Source of the DNA: CAZYAK01 sp964403335
Lineage (GTDB): Bacteria; Patescibacteriota; Gracilibacteria; Peribacterales; Peribacteraceae
Length of the DNA stretch: 64,000 bases
NCBI GenBank assembly: GCA_964403335.1
Contig: CAYOFI010000003.1
Span: 1 to 64,000, forward strand
Direction of reading: 5' to 3'
The position numbers were made by a program, and so were the translations under genes. Below the pieces are notes generated by a model. The model did not search any database. It was not told where the DNA came from and was given only the letters and a program-made list of their open reading frames with translations. Position 1 is the stretch's first letter; each line of letters starts with the position of its first letter. Shown in pieces: positions 49,826-58,027 of the stretch.

Positions 49826-51095
49826 AAGAGACTTCAATCCTCTCAATCCTCGCCCCCAGGCTCTTCAATTTCTCATCCAACCGGTCATACCCGCGTTCGA
49901 TGTACCGGACGTCCGTGATGGTGGTTTCGCCTTCTGCGCACAATCCCGCCAAGACCATCGCCGCACCGGCGCGCACGTCGTTACTGGCGACCACGCGGCC
50001 TTTGAGAGGTGTGGGTCCGATGATGAGGGCTTGGTGGGCATTGAGGATTTCGATGTGGGCACCCATTTTTTCGAGTTCATACAGGTATGCGAGGCGGCCT
50101 TCGTAGAGACGTTCAAACATGCGCGAGACGCCCTTCGCCTGCGTCATCGCGATACCGGTCGTCGCCTGGAGATCCGAGGGAAAACCGGGATAGATATTCG
50201 TACGGATATTCATGGCTTGGAGCGAGGAGATTTCGCCGTCCACGAAAACCGTTTTCGCTCCTTCGTCGTATTTCCAGACTGCGCCGAAGCGGCGGAGGGC
50301 GTCGAAGAACGAAAGGAGCTGTTCCATCTCCACGTCGTGGATTCTCACGCGGCCGCGCGTGACGAGGGCGGCGGACGCAAGAGTTCCGACTTCCAGGTAA
50401 TCCGATGTGACGCGATATTCGGTGGCACGGAGATTTTTTTGACCGGAGACATACACGGTGTGCTCGCCGATGCCGCGCACGTGCGCGCCCATTTTTTCGA
50501 TGAAGCGCTCGATATCCTGCACATGCGGTTCCGCGGCGGCGATATCAATGCGCGTTTCGCCCGGGAGCAATGCCGCGGCCATCAAAATATTTTCCGTCGC
50601 GGTCACGGAGAATTCCGGCAGGATGACGCGTCCCGGTTGCAAGTGACCTTGCAGGTGCACGATGTCTTGGGTGCTCATGTCTTCGGCGCCGAGTTGCTTG
50701 AATGCTTCGATATGCGCGGAGACCGGACGTTTGCCGATGACATCGCCGCCCGGATACGGCACTTCCGCCACGCCGAAGCGCGCAAGAAGAGGACCGAGAA
50801 GAAGAATCGACGCACGGAGCGACGAAGCATCTTCAAACGGAATCGGTTTGCTGCGGGCCTTGCCGGCGCGCACACGGACCGTCCCGTCATCAAAACTCGT
50901 TTCACATCCCAGGAATTCCAAAATCCGCAGCATCGCGACGGTATCGCGGAGCTTGGGAACGTTGCGCAGCACCGTCTCTCCTTCCGCCACGAGCAGCGTT
51001 GCGGCTATCAGCGGGAGCGCCGCATTTTTCGATCCTCCCACAGCCACATCGCCGATGAGCGGAATGCCTCCTTTTACACGGTAGCGAACGTCCAT
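49824..51095 (-). CDS. murA: UDP-N-acetylglucosamine 1-carboxyvinyltransferase
   Basis: A 423-aa enzyme for the first committed step of peptidoglycan synthesis, adding enolpyruvate to UDP-GlcNAc. Substrate residues are in GGSKNAALPLIAATLL and the central motif SSLRASILLLGPLLAR. The mobile active-site loop reads PYPGGDVIGKRPVSAH: Asp118 replaces the usual catalytic Cys115 (PGGCxIGxRP). This Cys-to-Asp form occurs naturally in mycobacteria, chlamydiae and Borrelia and makes the enzyme insensitive to fosfomycin. TATACT lies 11 nt before ATG 51095. Confidence 0.97.
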   Translation of the reverse strand: MDVRYRVKGGIPLIGDVAVGGSKNAALPLIAATLLVAEGETVLRNVPKLRDTVAMLRILEFLGCETSFDDGTVRVRAGKARSKPIPFEDASSLRASILLLGPLLARFGVAEVPYPGGDVIGKRPVSAHIEAFKQLGAEDMSTQDIVHLQGHLQPGRVILPEFSVTATENILMAAALLPGETRIDIAAAEPHVQDIERFIEKMGAHVRGIGEHTVYVSGQKNLRATEYRVTSDYLEVGTLASAALVTRGRVRIHDVEMEQLLSFFDALRRFGAVWKYDEGAKTVFVDGEISSLQAMNIRTNIYPGFPSDLQATTGIAMTQAKGVSRMFERLYEGRLAYLYELEKMGAHIEILNAHQALIIGPTPLKGRVVASNDVRAGAAMVLAGLCAEGETTITDVRYIERGYDRLDEKLKSLGARIERIEVS

Positions 51096-51154
51096 ATACG
51101 GGAGAGAGTATACCCTTTATTGTGTATTTATGAAATAAATATTGTAATTTGGCA

Positions 51155-51220
51155 AAAAACCAAATACCAGAGCTCAGAAGCCAGAAATACTGGTTTGTGG
51201 CTTTTGGTTTCAGGTTTTTT
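51155..51220. repeat. Inverted repeat, ACCAGAAA type
   Basis: Left arm AAAAAACCAAATACCAGAG...AGAAGCCAG, right arm CTGGTTTGTGGCTTTTGG...CAGGTTTTTT, imperfectly complementary. It separates murA from lspA and reaches into the lspA stop codon. The T-run on one side and A-run on the other would suit a two-way terminator. Confidence 0.8.
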
Positions 51221-51672
51221 ATGACTTCTTCCTCAGCAGCATCTCCACCAACAGACCAATGACTCCGACGGTGATGCAACTATCGGCCACGTTAAAAATC
51301 GGAAACGTGCCGACCTGGAAGAAATCCGTCACCAATCCATCACGCAGACGATCGACGACGTTGCCAAGCGCTCCGCCGATGATGAGCCCGAACCCGACGG
51401 CACTCAGCGGCGTATGGATCGATTTCCACGCGACCCCGACAAGAAAGAGCAATGCGCAGGGGATGACGNNNNNNNNNNATGACGAGCATCTCCCATCCGC
51501 CTAGCCGGACGCCGAATGCGATGCCGGGGTCGAGCGACGGCGTGAGCCCGACCACCGAACCGATGATCCCGACGCGCTCCGTCAGGAACTGATCGGCAAG
51601 CAACTTGGCAAGAAGGCTGAGCAGCAGCGCGCCGAGAGTGACGAAGAGGAATGTTCGCTTGGTCGGAGACAT
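51219..51672 (-). CDS. lspA: Lipoprotein signal peptidase II, interrupted by an assembly gap
   Basis: The aspartyl protease that cleaves the signal peptide of prolipoproteins. The N-terminal part (TKRTFLFVTLGALLLSLLAK, LTPSLDPGIAFGVRLGG) and C-terminal part (GLIIGGALGNVVDRLRDG, FPIFNVADSCITVG with the two catalytic Asp) are in different frames across a 10-N run. The six bases ATGACG occur on both sides of the N-run; removing the Ns and one copy restores one frame of 145 aa, with the bridge reading MLVIPCALLFLVGVAWKS. So the gene is most likely intact and the gap false. Clients include the lipoproteins at 34948 and 54322. Confidence 0.92.
51469..51478. other. Run of 10 N (scaffold gap)
   Basis: Ten undetermined bases flanked by the same hexamer ATGACG on both sides, inside lspA. 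Collapsing the overlap restores the reading frame, so the contigs probably abut with a short overlap. Confidence 0.95.
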
Positions 51673-51675
51673 GCC

Positions 51676-51705
51676 CGATACTTAATACCAAATACTAAAT
51701 ACTCG
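51676..51705. repeat. Short TACCAAATACTAAATAC periodic repeat
   Basis: Units TACCAAA, TACTAAA, TACTCG at about 7-nt period, in the divergent lspA/ftsW promoter region. Probably a single arm of the ACCAGAAA class; on the minus strand it supplies TATTAA, a possible lspA -10 box 9 nt before its ATG. Confidence 0.6.
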
Positions 51706-51749
51706 CCACTCCAATAGCAGCATCCCGTACCGCGCGTATACTGCCGCCC

Positions 51750-52952
51750 GTGTTCAAGCGGATGGATATGTTGCTCCTCGGCATCACGGTCGTGCTGACC
51801 CTGTTTGGGTTGGCGATGATCGCTTCGGTGAGCGTGTTCGAAAGCTACCAGCTGACGAGCCGCCTGTATGACGAAGGGTGGAATTCGTTTTACCTGTGGC
51901 GCACCTTCATGCACTGCGTGCTGGGATTCGGCGCGCTCTTCCTGATGGCTTCCATTCCGTACCGCGTATGGGAGCGCTACGCGAAGATGCTCTTTTTCGG
52001 GACCGTCGTGCTGCTCATTTTGTGTTTCATCCCCGCGTTCCAGCCCAGCGGCGCGCAGACGTCGCACAGCTGGATCAACCTGGGAATCTTCACGTTGCAG
52101 CCCGCGGAAATTCTGAAATTGACGTTCATCTTCTATCTGTCCGTGTGGCTGCAAAAACGGGAGCAGTTGATCGGCACGTTCAAAGAAGGTTTTGTGCCGT
52201 TCGCGACCGTCCTCCTTATCAGCACGTTCCTCGTGGCGATCCAACCGGACTTGGGATCCTTCCTTGTGCTCTCGTCCATCGCGACGGTGATGTTCCTTAT
52301 CGCCGGCGGCGGCATTTTCCATCTGTTTTTGGGAGGCGGATTGGCGGCGGTGATGGGCTTGCCGCTCATTTTGCAAAAAGCCTACATCCGCCTGCGGTTC
52401 ATGGGATTTTTGTCCATCCTCTTCAATCCCGGCGACACCAAAATCTGCGAATCCCAAGCCGGTTACCAAATTTGCCAAGCCTTGATCGCCATCGGCAGCG
52501 GCGGCTTCTTTGGCGTGGGATACGGCAAATCGATCCAGAAATTCGGCTATTTGCCCGAAGTCCAGGGCGACATGATTTTTTCCGTGATGGCCGAAGAACT
52601 CGGCTTCCTCCGGCTACTCATCATTCTTTCGATGTACGGCATTCTGGTCTACCGCGGATTTAAAATCGCGGAGAACGCGCCCGACCGCTTTGGCTTCCTG
52701 CTCGCCTCCGGCATCACCACATGGATCGCCGTGCAGACGCTCGTGAATATCTCCGTCAACATCGGCATCTTCCCGCTGACGGGACTGACGCTGCCATTCA
52801 TCAGTTACGGCGGATCGTCGCTCATGACCATGCTCATCGCCGTGGGCATCCTTCTGAACATCTCCATGCACTCCACGGAAGAAGCGAGCTTGGCGCGGAG
52901 GACGCAGGCGAAAGCGGGGACGCAGAAGTGGGGGAGGAGGAGACTTGCGTAA
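51750..52952 (+). CDS. ftsW: FtsW/RodA SEDS-family peptidoglycan glycosyltransferase
   Basis: A 400-aa polytopic protein with about ten membrane helices, of the SEDS family that polymerises lipid II with a partner transpeptidase. Conserved parts are SHSWINLGIFTLQPAEILKL, VAIQPDLGSFLVLSSIATVM (with the essential Asp), GDMIFSVMAEELGF and LPFISYGGSSLMTMLIAVGI. The downstream murG suggests the division protein FtsW rather than RodA, but either is possible. TATACT (51737-51742) ends 7 nt before GTG 51750, the start used. Confidence 0.92.
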   Translation: MFKRMDMLLLGITVVLTLFGLAMIASVSVFESYQLTSRLYDEGWNSFYLWRTFMHCVLGFGALFLMASIPYRVWERYAKMLFFGTVVLLILCFIPAFQPSGAQTSHSWINLGIFTLQPAEILKLTFIFYLSVWLQKREQLIGTFKEGFVPFATVLLISTFLVAIQPDLGSFLVLSSIATVMFLIAGGGIFHLFLGGGLAAVMGLPLILQKAYIRLRFMGFLSILFNPGDTKICESQAGYQICQALIAIGSGGFFGVGYGKSIQKFGYLPEVQGDMIFSVMAEELGFLRLLIILSMYGILVYRGFKIAENAPDRFGFLLASGITTWIAVQTLVNISVNIGIFPLTGLTLPFISYGGSSLMTMLIAVGILLNISMHSTEEASLARRTQAKAGTQKWGRRRLA

Positions 52953-53067
52953 AGGCTAAGGATTAAGGCTAAGGCTAAGACAGTAAGAAAAATTGCCCGA
53001 GCATTTGCTGTACACTTTCCAAGTCGCGCTTTGAACTCCCATACTTAGCCTTAATCCTTAGCCTTAA
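52952..53067. repeat. Inverted AAGGCTAAGGATT repeats enclosing the murG promoter
   Basis: Left arm 52952-52979 and inverted right arm 53044-53067 are the same units as at 1288. Between them lies TACACT (53010-53015), probably the original murG -10 box, so the right arm now separates it from the murG ATG. The left arm overlaps the ftsW stop codon. Confidence 0.82.
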
Positions 53068-53072
53068 CTTTG

Positions 53073-54110
53073 ATGAAAATCCTCTTCGTGGGCGGCGGCT
53101 CCATCGGTCACCTCGCACCCGCAGTGGCCGTATGGCGGGCGGTGCAGAGGCAAAAACCGGATGCAATGATGCGCTTTGTCTGTTCGACGCGCAGTGAGGA
53201 TGCGGAATTTTTGGAGCGTGAAAAAATTGCGGTCACGCCATTGTGTGACCGGCGGTTTTCGATGCTTCGGCCGGATCTTTTTTTGAAAGCGATCTTCGGC
53301 GCACGAAAAATTCTGACAGACTTCCGGCCCGACGTGATTTTTTCCAAGGGCGGCGCCGTGAGCGTGCCTATGTGTTTGCTCGCACATTTGCGCCACATCC
53401 CCATCGTGCTGCATGAGTCTGATGCGGTGATGGGGCGAGCGAGTCAGGTCATCGCGAGTTTTGCAAAAATGATATGCATCGGAATGCAAGAAACCAAAAA
53501 CCAGAAACCAGAAACCAATAAGCTCTTTACCGGCAACCCCATCCGTCCTTCCGTGACGACAGGCAATCGCGAGCGCGGGCTGAAGCTTACGGGCCTGTCG
53601 GGTGAGCGCCCGATCCTCTTGATCATGGGCGGGAGCCAAGGGGCGCAGGCGTTGAATGAAGCCGTATTGCGGAATTTGGATGCGCTGATCGCCGTCGCGG
53701 ATATCGTGCATCTGACGGGCAAAGGCAAATACGGCGCGAAGCCGAAACCCGGCTACTGGACGCGGGAGATCGCATATGACGAATTGCCCGATCTGTATGC
53801 GATCGCATCGCTCGCTCTCAGCCGCAGCGGCGCCGGGAGCATCAGTGAGCTCGCGGCGAACGGGATTCCATCGCTCTTGGTCCCGCTCCGCGGACTCGCG
53901 CAGGATCATCAGCAACGCAACGCCGAGGTTGCCGCGCAGTGCGGGGGAGCAGTGCTGTTGCAGCAAGAACAATTGAACGTGACACTCGCGCGCACGGTCA
54001 AACATCTGGTGGAAACTCCCGCGGAATTGGATGCGATGCGTACCGCCATCCGCACACTGTCCGTCCCCGATGCCGCGGAAAAGATCGCAAAAGCCGTCAT
54101 CGACGCATGA
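53073..54110 (+). CDS. murG: UDP-GlcNAc:lipid I GlcNAc transferase
   Basis: A 345-aa GT28 enzyme that makes lipid II on the inner membrane face, which the SEDS protein encoded upstream then polymerises. Marks are FVGGGSIGHLAPAVAVWRAV at the N-terminus, IMGGSQGAQALNEAVLRNL between domains, SRSGAGSISELAANGIPSLL (nucleotide-sugar site) and the closing domain. QETKNQKPETNK in the interdomain region is encoded by an in-frame ACCAGAAACCAG repeat (53488-53519). ATG 53073 is chosen; the TTG just before it in the same frame is also possible. The promoter distance has been stretched by a repeat arm. Confidence 0.95.
   Translation: MKILFVGGGSIGHLAPAVAVWRAVQRQKPDAMMRFVCSTRSEDAEFLEREKIAVTPLCDRRFSMLRPDLFLKAIFGARKILTDFRPDVIFSKGGAVSVPMCLLAHLRHIPIVLHESDAVMGRASQVIASFAKMICIGMQETKNQKPETNKLFTGNPIRPSVTTGNRERGLKLTGLSGERPILLIMGGSQGAQALNEAVLRNLDALIAVADIVHLTGKGKYGAKPKPGYWTREIAYDELPDLYAIASLALSRSGAGSISELAANGIPSLLVPLRGLAQDHQQRNAEVAAQCGGAVLLQQEQLNVTLARTVKHLVETPAELDAMRTAIRTLSVPDAAEKIAKAVIDA
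53488..53519. repeat. ACCAGAAACCAG repeat inserted in frame in murG
   Basis: AAACCAAAAACCAGAAACCA and further units at 7-nt period, encoding ETKNQKPET between the N-terminal domain and the linker strand (FTGNPIR). It corresponds to the insertion at the same kind of interdomain site in the GT4 gene at 31540. Confidence 0.8.
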
Positions 54111-54321
54111 AAGATGTGCATCTTTCTTGTCCGACTACACGTAAATTCCTGTAAATACTCAAGGTGTTTTGCCGTAACGCCACATGCCTCCTTTCCGTTA
54201 TCAAGATCCGTATTTCTGCACCACAACGCGCGATACCCTATCTGACACATCATTGCCTATCGCGCAAAAATCCTTTCGGATATATTGCCCCGCCGGACCA
54301 GGGTGATTACCCTTCCGCGGT
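54111..54321. promoter_or_regulatory. Region between murG and the cyclophilin gene
   Basis: Holds an AGATG/CATCT hairpin (54113-54124) at the murG end, TATATT (54280) and the cyclophilin -10 box TACCCT (54308-54313). A 40-codon frame (54184-54306) begins MPPFRYQDPYFCTTT and has two Cys; no -10 box is close and I cannot call it a gene. Confidence 0.4.
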
Positions 54322-55125
54322 ATGTATAAATTCATCATCCCTCTTTTCGCCCTCGCCTTTCTTCTCGTCAGCTGTTCCCCGGCACCCGTGAAGCAGCAAA
54401 CTCCGGTGGAACAAGAAGCATTCAAGTCCCTCCCGACGCAAGACGACGGCTCTGTCTCTGAAACCGCTTCCCAAAACTCTCTCGTGAAAGCCCGCGCCAG
54501 CTACGACGGCACCCTCCTCAAAGGCAAGCATACGGTCGTGATCAAGACGCCCAAGGGCGACATCACCGTCGAACTGGATGCCGATGCGGCCCCCCAAACC
54601 GTCACGAACTTCGTCCTTCTTGCAAAGGCCGGCTATTACGACGGCACCACCGTGCACCGCGTGATCCCCGATTTCATGATCCAGATGGGCGATCCGAACG
54701 GCAACGGCACGGGCGGGGAGAGCGTGTTCGGCGAGACGTTCGACGACGAGATCAACGCCAAAAGCTACGGATTGGACAAGACGACGGTGCGCGAAGCGGC
54801 CGCGGGCCAGGAAGTTCCGCCGGAAGTCGCCGATCTCACCGTGGAGCAGTTCTACACGCAGCAGGGCTATACGTATAACAGCAAGCTCAAGTCGCTCCCG
54901 ATGGAACGTGGCTACATCGCCATGGCCAACCGCGGACCGGATACCAACGGCAGCCAGTTCTTCATTATCCAGCGCACGGACGGCACACCCTGGCTGAACG
55001 GCAAGCACACGGTCTTCGGCAAAGTGACGGCGGGAATGGACATTGTGGATCAGATCGCCGGTCTTGCCCGCGATGAAAACGACCTGCCGCATGAGCTGGT
55101 GAAGCTGAAGGTGGAGGTGAAATAG
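54322..55125 (+). CDS. Cyclophilin-type peptidyl-prolyl isomerase, lipoprotein
   Basis: A 267-aa lipoprotein foldase. The signal FIIPLFALAFLLVSCSPAP has a clear lipobox (LVSC), so the protein should be tethered outside the membrane. The cyclophilin domain (about residues 68-265) has VTNFVLLAKAGYYDGTTVHR, VIPDFMIQMGDPNGNGTGG, YIAMANRGPDTNGSQFFI and WLNGKHTVFGKV, with the catalytic Arg in TVHRVIPDFMIQ. An insertion of about 45 residues (SYGLDKTTVREAAAGQEVPP) sits between two strands. TACCCT lies 8 nt before the ATG. The stop codon is the first part of the following repeat. Confidence 0.95.
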   Translation: MYKFIIPLFALAFLLVSCSPAPVKQQTPVEQEAFKSLPTQDDGSVSETASQNSLVKARASYDGTLLKGKHTVVIKTPKGDITVELDADAAPQTVTNFVLLAKAGYYDGTTVHRVIPDFMIQMGDPNGNGTGGESVFGETFDDEINAKSYGLDKTTVREAAAGQEVPPEVADLTVEQFYTQQGYTYNSKLKSLPMERGYIAMANRGPDTNGSQFFIIQRTDGTPWLNGKHTVFGKVTAGMDIVDQIAGLARDENDLPHELVKLKVEVK

Positions 55126-55215
55126 AGGGCAAAGAGGCGATAGAGGCCATAGACGGGATAGACGTGATTTTGTGTTCCTCTATGCCTTCTATTCCGTCTA
55201 TTCCCTCTATACCCT
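55123..55215. repeat. Inverted repeat of 9-nt units, ATAGA type, with gltX promoter
   Basis: Left units GCGATAGAG, GCCATAGAC, GGGATAGAC; right arm TCTATGCCT, TCTATTCCG, TCTATTCCC, TCTATACCC. The left end contains the stop codon of the cyclophilin gene and the last right unit contains TACCCT/TATACC, 6-8 nt before the gltX ATG, so the element likely ends one gene and starts the next. Confidence 0.88.
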
Positions 55216-55221
55216 ATCTCC

Positions 55222-56688
55222 ATGCGCACCCGCTTTCCTCCTTCGCCGACCGGTTTTCTCCATGTGGGAGGACTCCGCACGGCTCTGTACGGCTACCTCT
55301 TAGCCCGCCAATCGCAGGGGAAATTCGTGATGCGTATCGAAGACACGGATCAAGCGCGCAGCGTCCCGGGCGCCGTGGAGAATTTTCTGACGGGACTGCA
55401 TTGGGCCGGACTGGATCCGGACGAAGGCGTGATGCTGGAAGGGGACACCGTGATCCAAAAAGGTCCGCATGGTCCGTACTTTCAATCGGAGCGTCTCGAT
55501 CTGTATAAAAAATACGCCGAGCAATTGGTGCAAGGCGGACACGCGTATCGCTGCTTCTGCACATCGTCGCGATTGGAACAGATGCGCAAAGAGCAGGAAG
55601 CCCGGAAGGTTGCGCCGATGTATGACCGTTTGTGTCTGCGCCTGAAGCCGGAGGAGGTCCAAGCGAAGATGTCGGCCGGCGAACCGCACGTCATCCGCAT
55701 GAAAGTTCCGCATGAACGCACGATTACATTCGACGACGACATCCGCGGCAAGGTTTCGTTCCAAGGTCACACGATCGATGATCAGGTGCTGATCAAGAGC
55801 GACGGTTTCCCGACGTATCACTTGGCGCACGTGGTGGATGATCACTTCATGGAAATCGACGTGGTGACGCGCGGGGAGGAATGGCTCAGTTCGCTGCCGA
55901 AGCATCTTCTGCTGTTCGAATTTTTGCAGTGGCCCGCCCCGCGCTACGCGCATCTGTCGCTGCTGCTCAACAAAGATAAGACCAAGCTGAGCAAGCGCCA
56001 GAATTCGGTTTCCGTGCAGGAATACATCAACAAAGGCTACTTGCCCGAAGCTCTTATCAACTTTATCGCGTTGCTTGGATGGAACCCGGGCACGGAGCAG
56101 GATATTTTCAGTCTGCAGGAATTGATCGAACAGTTTTCTCTCGAGCGCGTGCAGAAAGCCGGCGCGGTCTTTGATACGGAAAAACTCGACTGGCTCCAGG
56201 GCCAGTGGATCCGCCGCTTGAGCAAAGAAGAATTCGCCGATCGTATTCGGCCACTCGTGGAAGAAAAAATTCCCGCGGCTGCCTCCGACAAAACTTTCAT
56301 CGAAAAAGCTACCCTCATCCAAGAGCGCATCACGTTCTTCCCGGAAGCCCCGGACATGCTGCGGTATTTCTACGAGGAACCGACTGCGTCCGTGGAGCTG
56401 ATGGCCAATCCCAAACAGAAAGTGACACCTGAAGATTTGCCGAAGATTCTCAAAACCGATCTGGAAGTTCTGGAAGCAATCCCGCACGACGACTGGACCG
56501 TCACCCGACTGGAACAGGACCTGCGCGCAGAGGTCGCCAAAGGCACCTGGAAGCTCGGCCAACTCCTCTGGCCCATCCGCGCCGCTCTCACGGGTCTGCC
56601 GTTCAGCCCGGGGGCATTTGAGGTCGCGGCGGTGCTCGGCAAACCCGAAACACTGAAAAGATTAGAAAAAGCGAAAGGGGGTTTGTAG
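55222..56688 (+). CDS. gltX: Glutamyl-tRNA synthetase
   Basis: A 488-aa class I aminoacyl-tRNA synthetase. The HIGH-type motif is in RFPPSPTGFLHVGGLRTALY and the KMSKS-type motif in KDKTKLSKRQNSVS; the catalytic domain also has FVMRIEDTDQARSV and GFPTYHLAHVVDDHFMEID. A non-discriminating enzyme that also charges tRNA-Gln is common in bacteria without glnS; that cannot be decided here. The -10 box TACCCT, from the last repeat unit, ends 6 nt before the ATG. Confidence 0.97.
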   Translation: MRTRFPPSPTGFLHVGGLRTALYGYLLARQSQGKFVMRIEDTDQARSVPGAVENFLTGLHWAGLDPDEGVMLEGDTVIQKGPHGPYFQSERLDLYKKYAEQLVQGGHAYRCFCTSSRLEQMRKEQEARKVAPMYDRLCLRLKPEEVQAKMSAGEPHVIRMKVPHERTITFDDDIRGKVSFQGHTIDDQVLIKSDGFPTYHLAHVVDDHFMEIDVVTRGEEWLSSLPKHLLLFEFLQWPAPRYAHLSLLLNKDKTKLSKRQNSVSVQEYINKGYLPEALINFIALLGWNPGTEQDIFSLQELIEQFSLERVQKAGAVFDTEKLDWLQGQWIRRLSKEEFADRIRPLVEEKIPAAASDKTFIEKATLIQERITFFPEAPDMLRYFYEEPTASVELMANPKQKVTPEDLPKILKTDLEVLEAIPHDDWTVTRLEQDLRAEVAKGTWKLGQLLWPIRAALTGLPFSPGAFEVAAVLGKPETLKRLEKAKGGL

Positions 56689-56702
56689 ATTGTCTGTTGA
56701 AC

Positions 56703-56832
56703 TGCCCTCATACCCTAACCCTTTCCCCCTTTTGAGGGGGAAAGGGAATGTTTGTTGTGTGTTTTAAATACAAAAACATCCTACACACCCCTTCTCCCTC
56801 AGAAGGGAGAAGGAGCTGGGGGTTGAGGGCTG
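56703..56832. repeat. Long inverted repeat, CCTTCTCCCT/AGGGAGAAGG family
   Basis: Outer arms TGCCCTCATACCC...GGGTTGAGGGC enclose two hairpins, CCCTTTCCCCC/GGGGGAAAGGG and CTTCTCCC-TCAGAA-GGGAGAAG, separated by an A/T-rich centre. Same organisation as 20521-20640. It fills the gltX-murB gap; the murB -10 box begins right after it. Confidence 0.85.
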
Positions 56833-56845
56833 CTACACTCTAAGC

Positions 56846-57718
56846 ATGCAAATCCAAGAGTTAGTCTCCGTCGGCGGGAAGACCACCATGCGCATCGGCG
56901 GAAAAGCCAAGTACTACGCCGACCTCAAAACGCGCGAAGATGCGGAAGAGGCTGTAAAGTTCGCGGATGAGAAAAAGATTCCGATTATCGTCCTGGGCGG
57001 AGGATCGAACACTGTGTTTGCAGATGGAGTCATCGACGCTTTGGTCGTGCGCATCAAAGCCGAAAATTTGAGAATCAGTGGCAATATCATCCAAGTGGAA
57101 ACCGGAAAAATTCTCGCGTCGCTCCTCAATGATCTCGCAGCCAAGGATCTCGATCTCTCCGCCCTCACCGGCATCCCCGGCACTGTCGGCGGGGCGATTT
57201 TCGGGAATGCGGGGCAAGGCCCAACAGGCGTGTGGATCGATACCTATGTGAAACACGTGACGGTCTACATCGATCACCAGTGGCGCACGCTCACCAAGGA
57301 GGAATGCAATTTTGCGTACCGTGAGAGTCTCTTCAAAGATACGCCGACTCCGCCGATTCTTTGGGAAGCCGAACTGGAGGTGCCGTCGCGTCCGGGTGCC
57401 GAGGTGAAAGACACCATCGAACAACTCCTCAAGCGCCGGTTCGAAACGCAGCCGCATATCAAAACCGCAGGCTCCTGCTTTAAGGCGCTGCCTGATGGCA
57501 CGCCCGCGTGGAAACTTATTGATGCCGCGGGATTGCGCGGACACACGGAAGGCGGCGTGCAGATCGCGGAGAAGCACGCGAACTTTTTATTGAACATCGG
57601 CGAGGCGAAGTTTGACGATCTATTGAAGCTCACCACGCTCGTCCGCAAAAAAGTTCCAGAGATGGCAGAGATAGAAATGCGTTTGTACGGCAATGATGGG
57701 GGCTTGATCGAAGTGTAA
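56846..57718 (+). CDS. murB: UDP-N-acetylenolpyruvoylglucosamine reductase
   Basis: A 290-aa FAD enzyme that reduces the MurA product to UDP-MurNAc. FAD-binding motifs IPIIVLGGGSNTVFADG and LSALTGIPGTVGGAIFGNAG are clear; the catalytic Ser is in IKTAGSCFKALPDG and the C-terminal Glu in EIEMRLYG. The protein is of the shorter type. TACACT (56834-56839) ends 6 nt before the ATG, so it is leaderless. Confidence 0.96.
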   Translation: MQIQELVSVGGKTTMRIGGKAKYYADLKTREDAEEAVKFADEKKIPIIVLGGGSNTVFADGVIDALVVRIKAENLRISGNIIQVETGKILASLLNDLAAKDLDLSALTGIPGTVGGAIFGNAGQGPTGVWIDTYVKHVTVYIDHQWRTLTKEECNFAYRESLFKDTPTPPILWEAELEVPSRPGAEVKDTIEQLLKRRFETQPHIKTAGSCFKALPDGTPAWKLIDAAGLRGHTEGGVQIAEKHANFLLNIGEAKFDDLLKLTTLVRKKVPEMAEIEMRLYGNDGGLIEV

Positions 57719-57790
57719 GGAAGTTGCATTTTTGGCTTACCATAGCACTAAAATGAATTCTGATGATGTCTGAAAAAATCGGGGTATCGT

Positions 57791-58009
57791 ATGAAGTTAC
57801 TTGCCCCCTCTCCTATGCTGCTTTCAGCACCAAGCGCACCGCCGGATATGCAAACAGTGTATGCGCGAGCACCATCACTTAGTCCCCTTCGGTCGCTCGG
57901 TAAGCGCATCACCGATCAGCCTGAACACCGCCCACTGGATGCCAGTGCACTTGCCGAGCTGCACCAATATATCACTGCATTCGAGATTGCAGACTTGTTG
58001 AACCGCTAA
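57791..58009 (+). CDS. Small hypothetical protein, 72 aa (uncertain)
   Basis: No family. The second half looks protein-like (LDASALAELHQYITAFEIAD) while the first is Ser/Pro-rich. TATCGT directly abuts the ATG, which would place the transcript start inside the gene, so either a later start (ATG 57815) or another promoter applies. A competing 39-codon frame (57763-57882) has TAAAAT 8 nt before its ATG, the better leaderless position. Only one of the two is likely real. Confidence 0.4.
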   Translation: MKLLAPSPMLLSAPSAPPDMQTVYARAPSLSPLRSLGKRITDQPEHRPLDASALAELHQYITAFEIADLLNR

Positions 58010-58027
58010 TTTTCCCGCCCCCATTTT

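Noticed and set aside
51219..51672. lspA as a frameshifted pseudogene
   Set aside because: The frame break coincides with ten Ns and a duplicated hexamer; collapsing it restores a complete enzyme.
54184..54306. 40-codon frame with two Cys before the cyclophilin gene
   Set aside because: No nearby -10 box or ribosome site and no similarity I can name; mentioned only within the intergenic entry.
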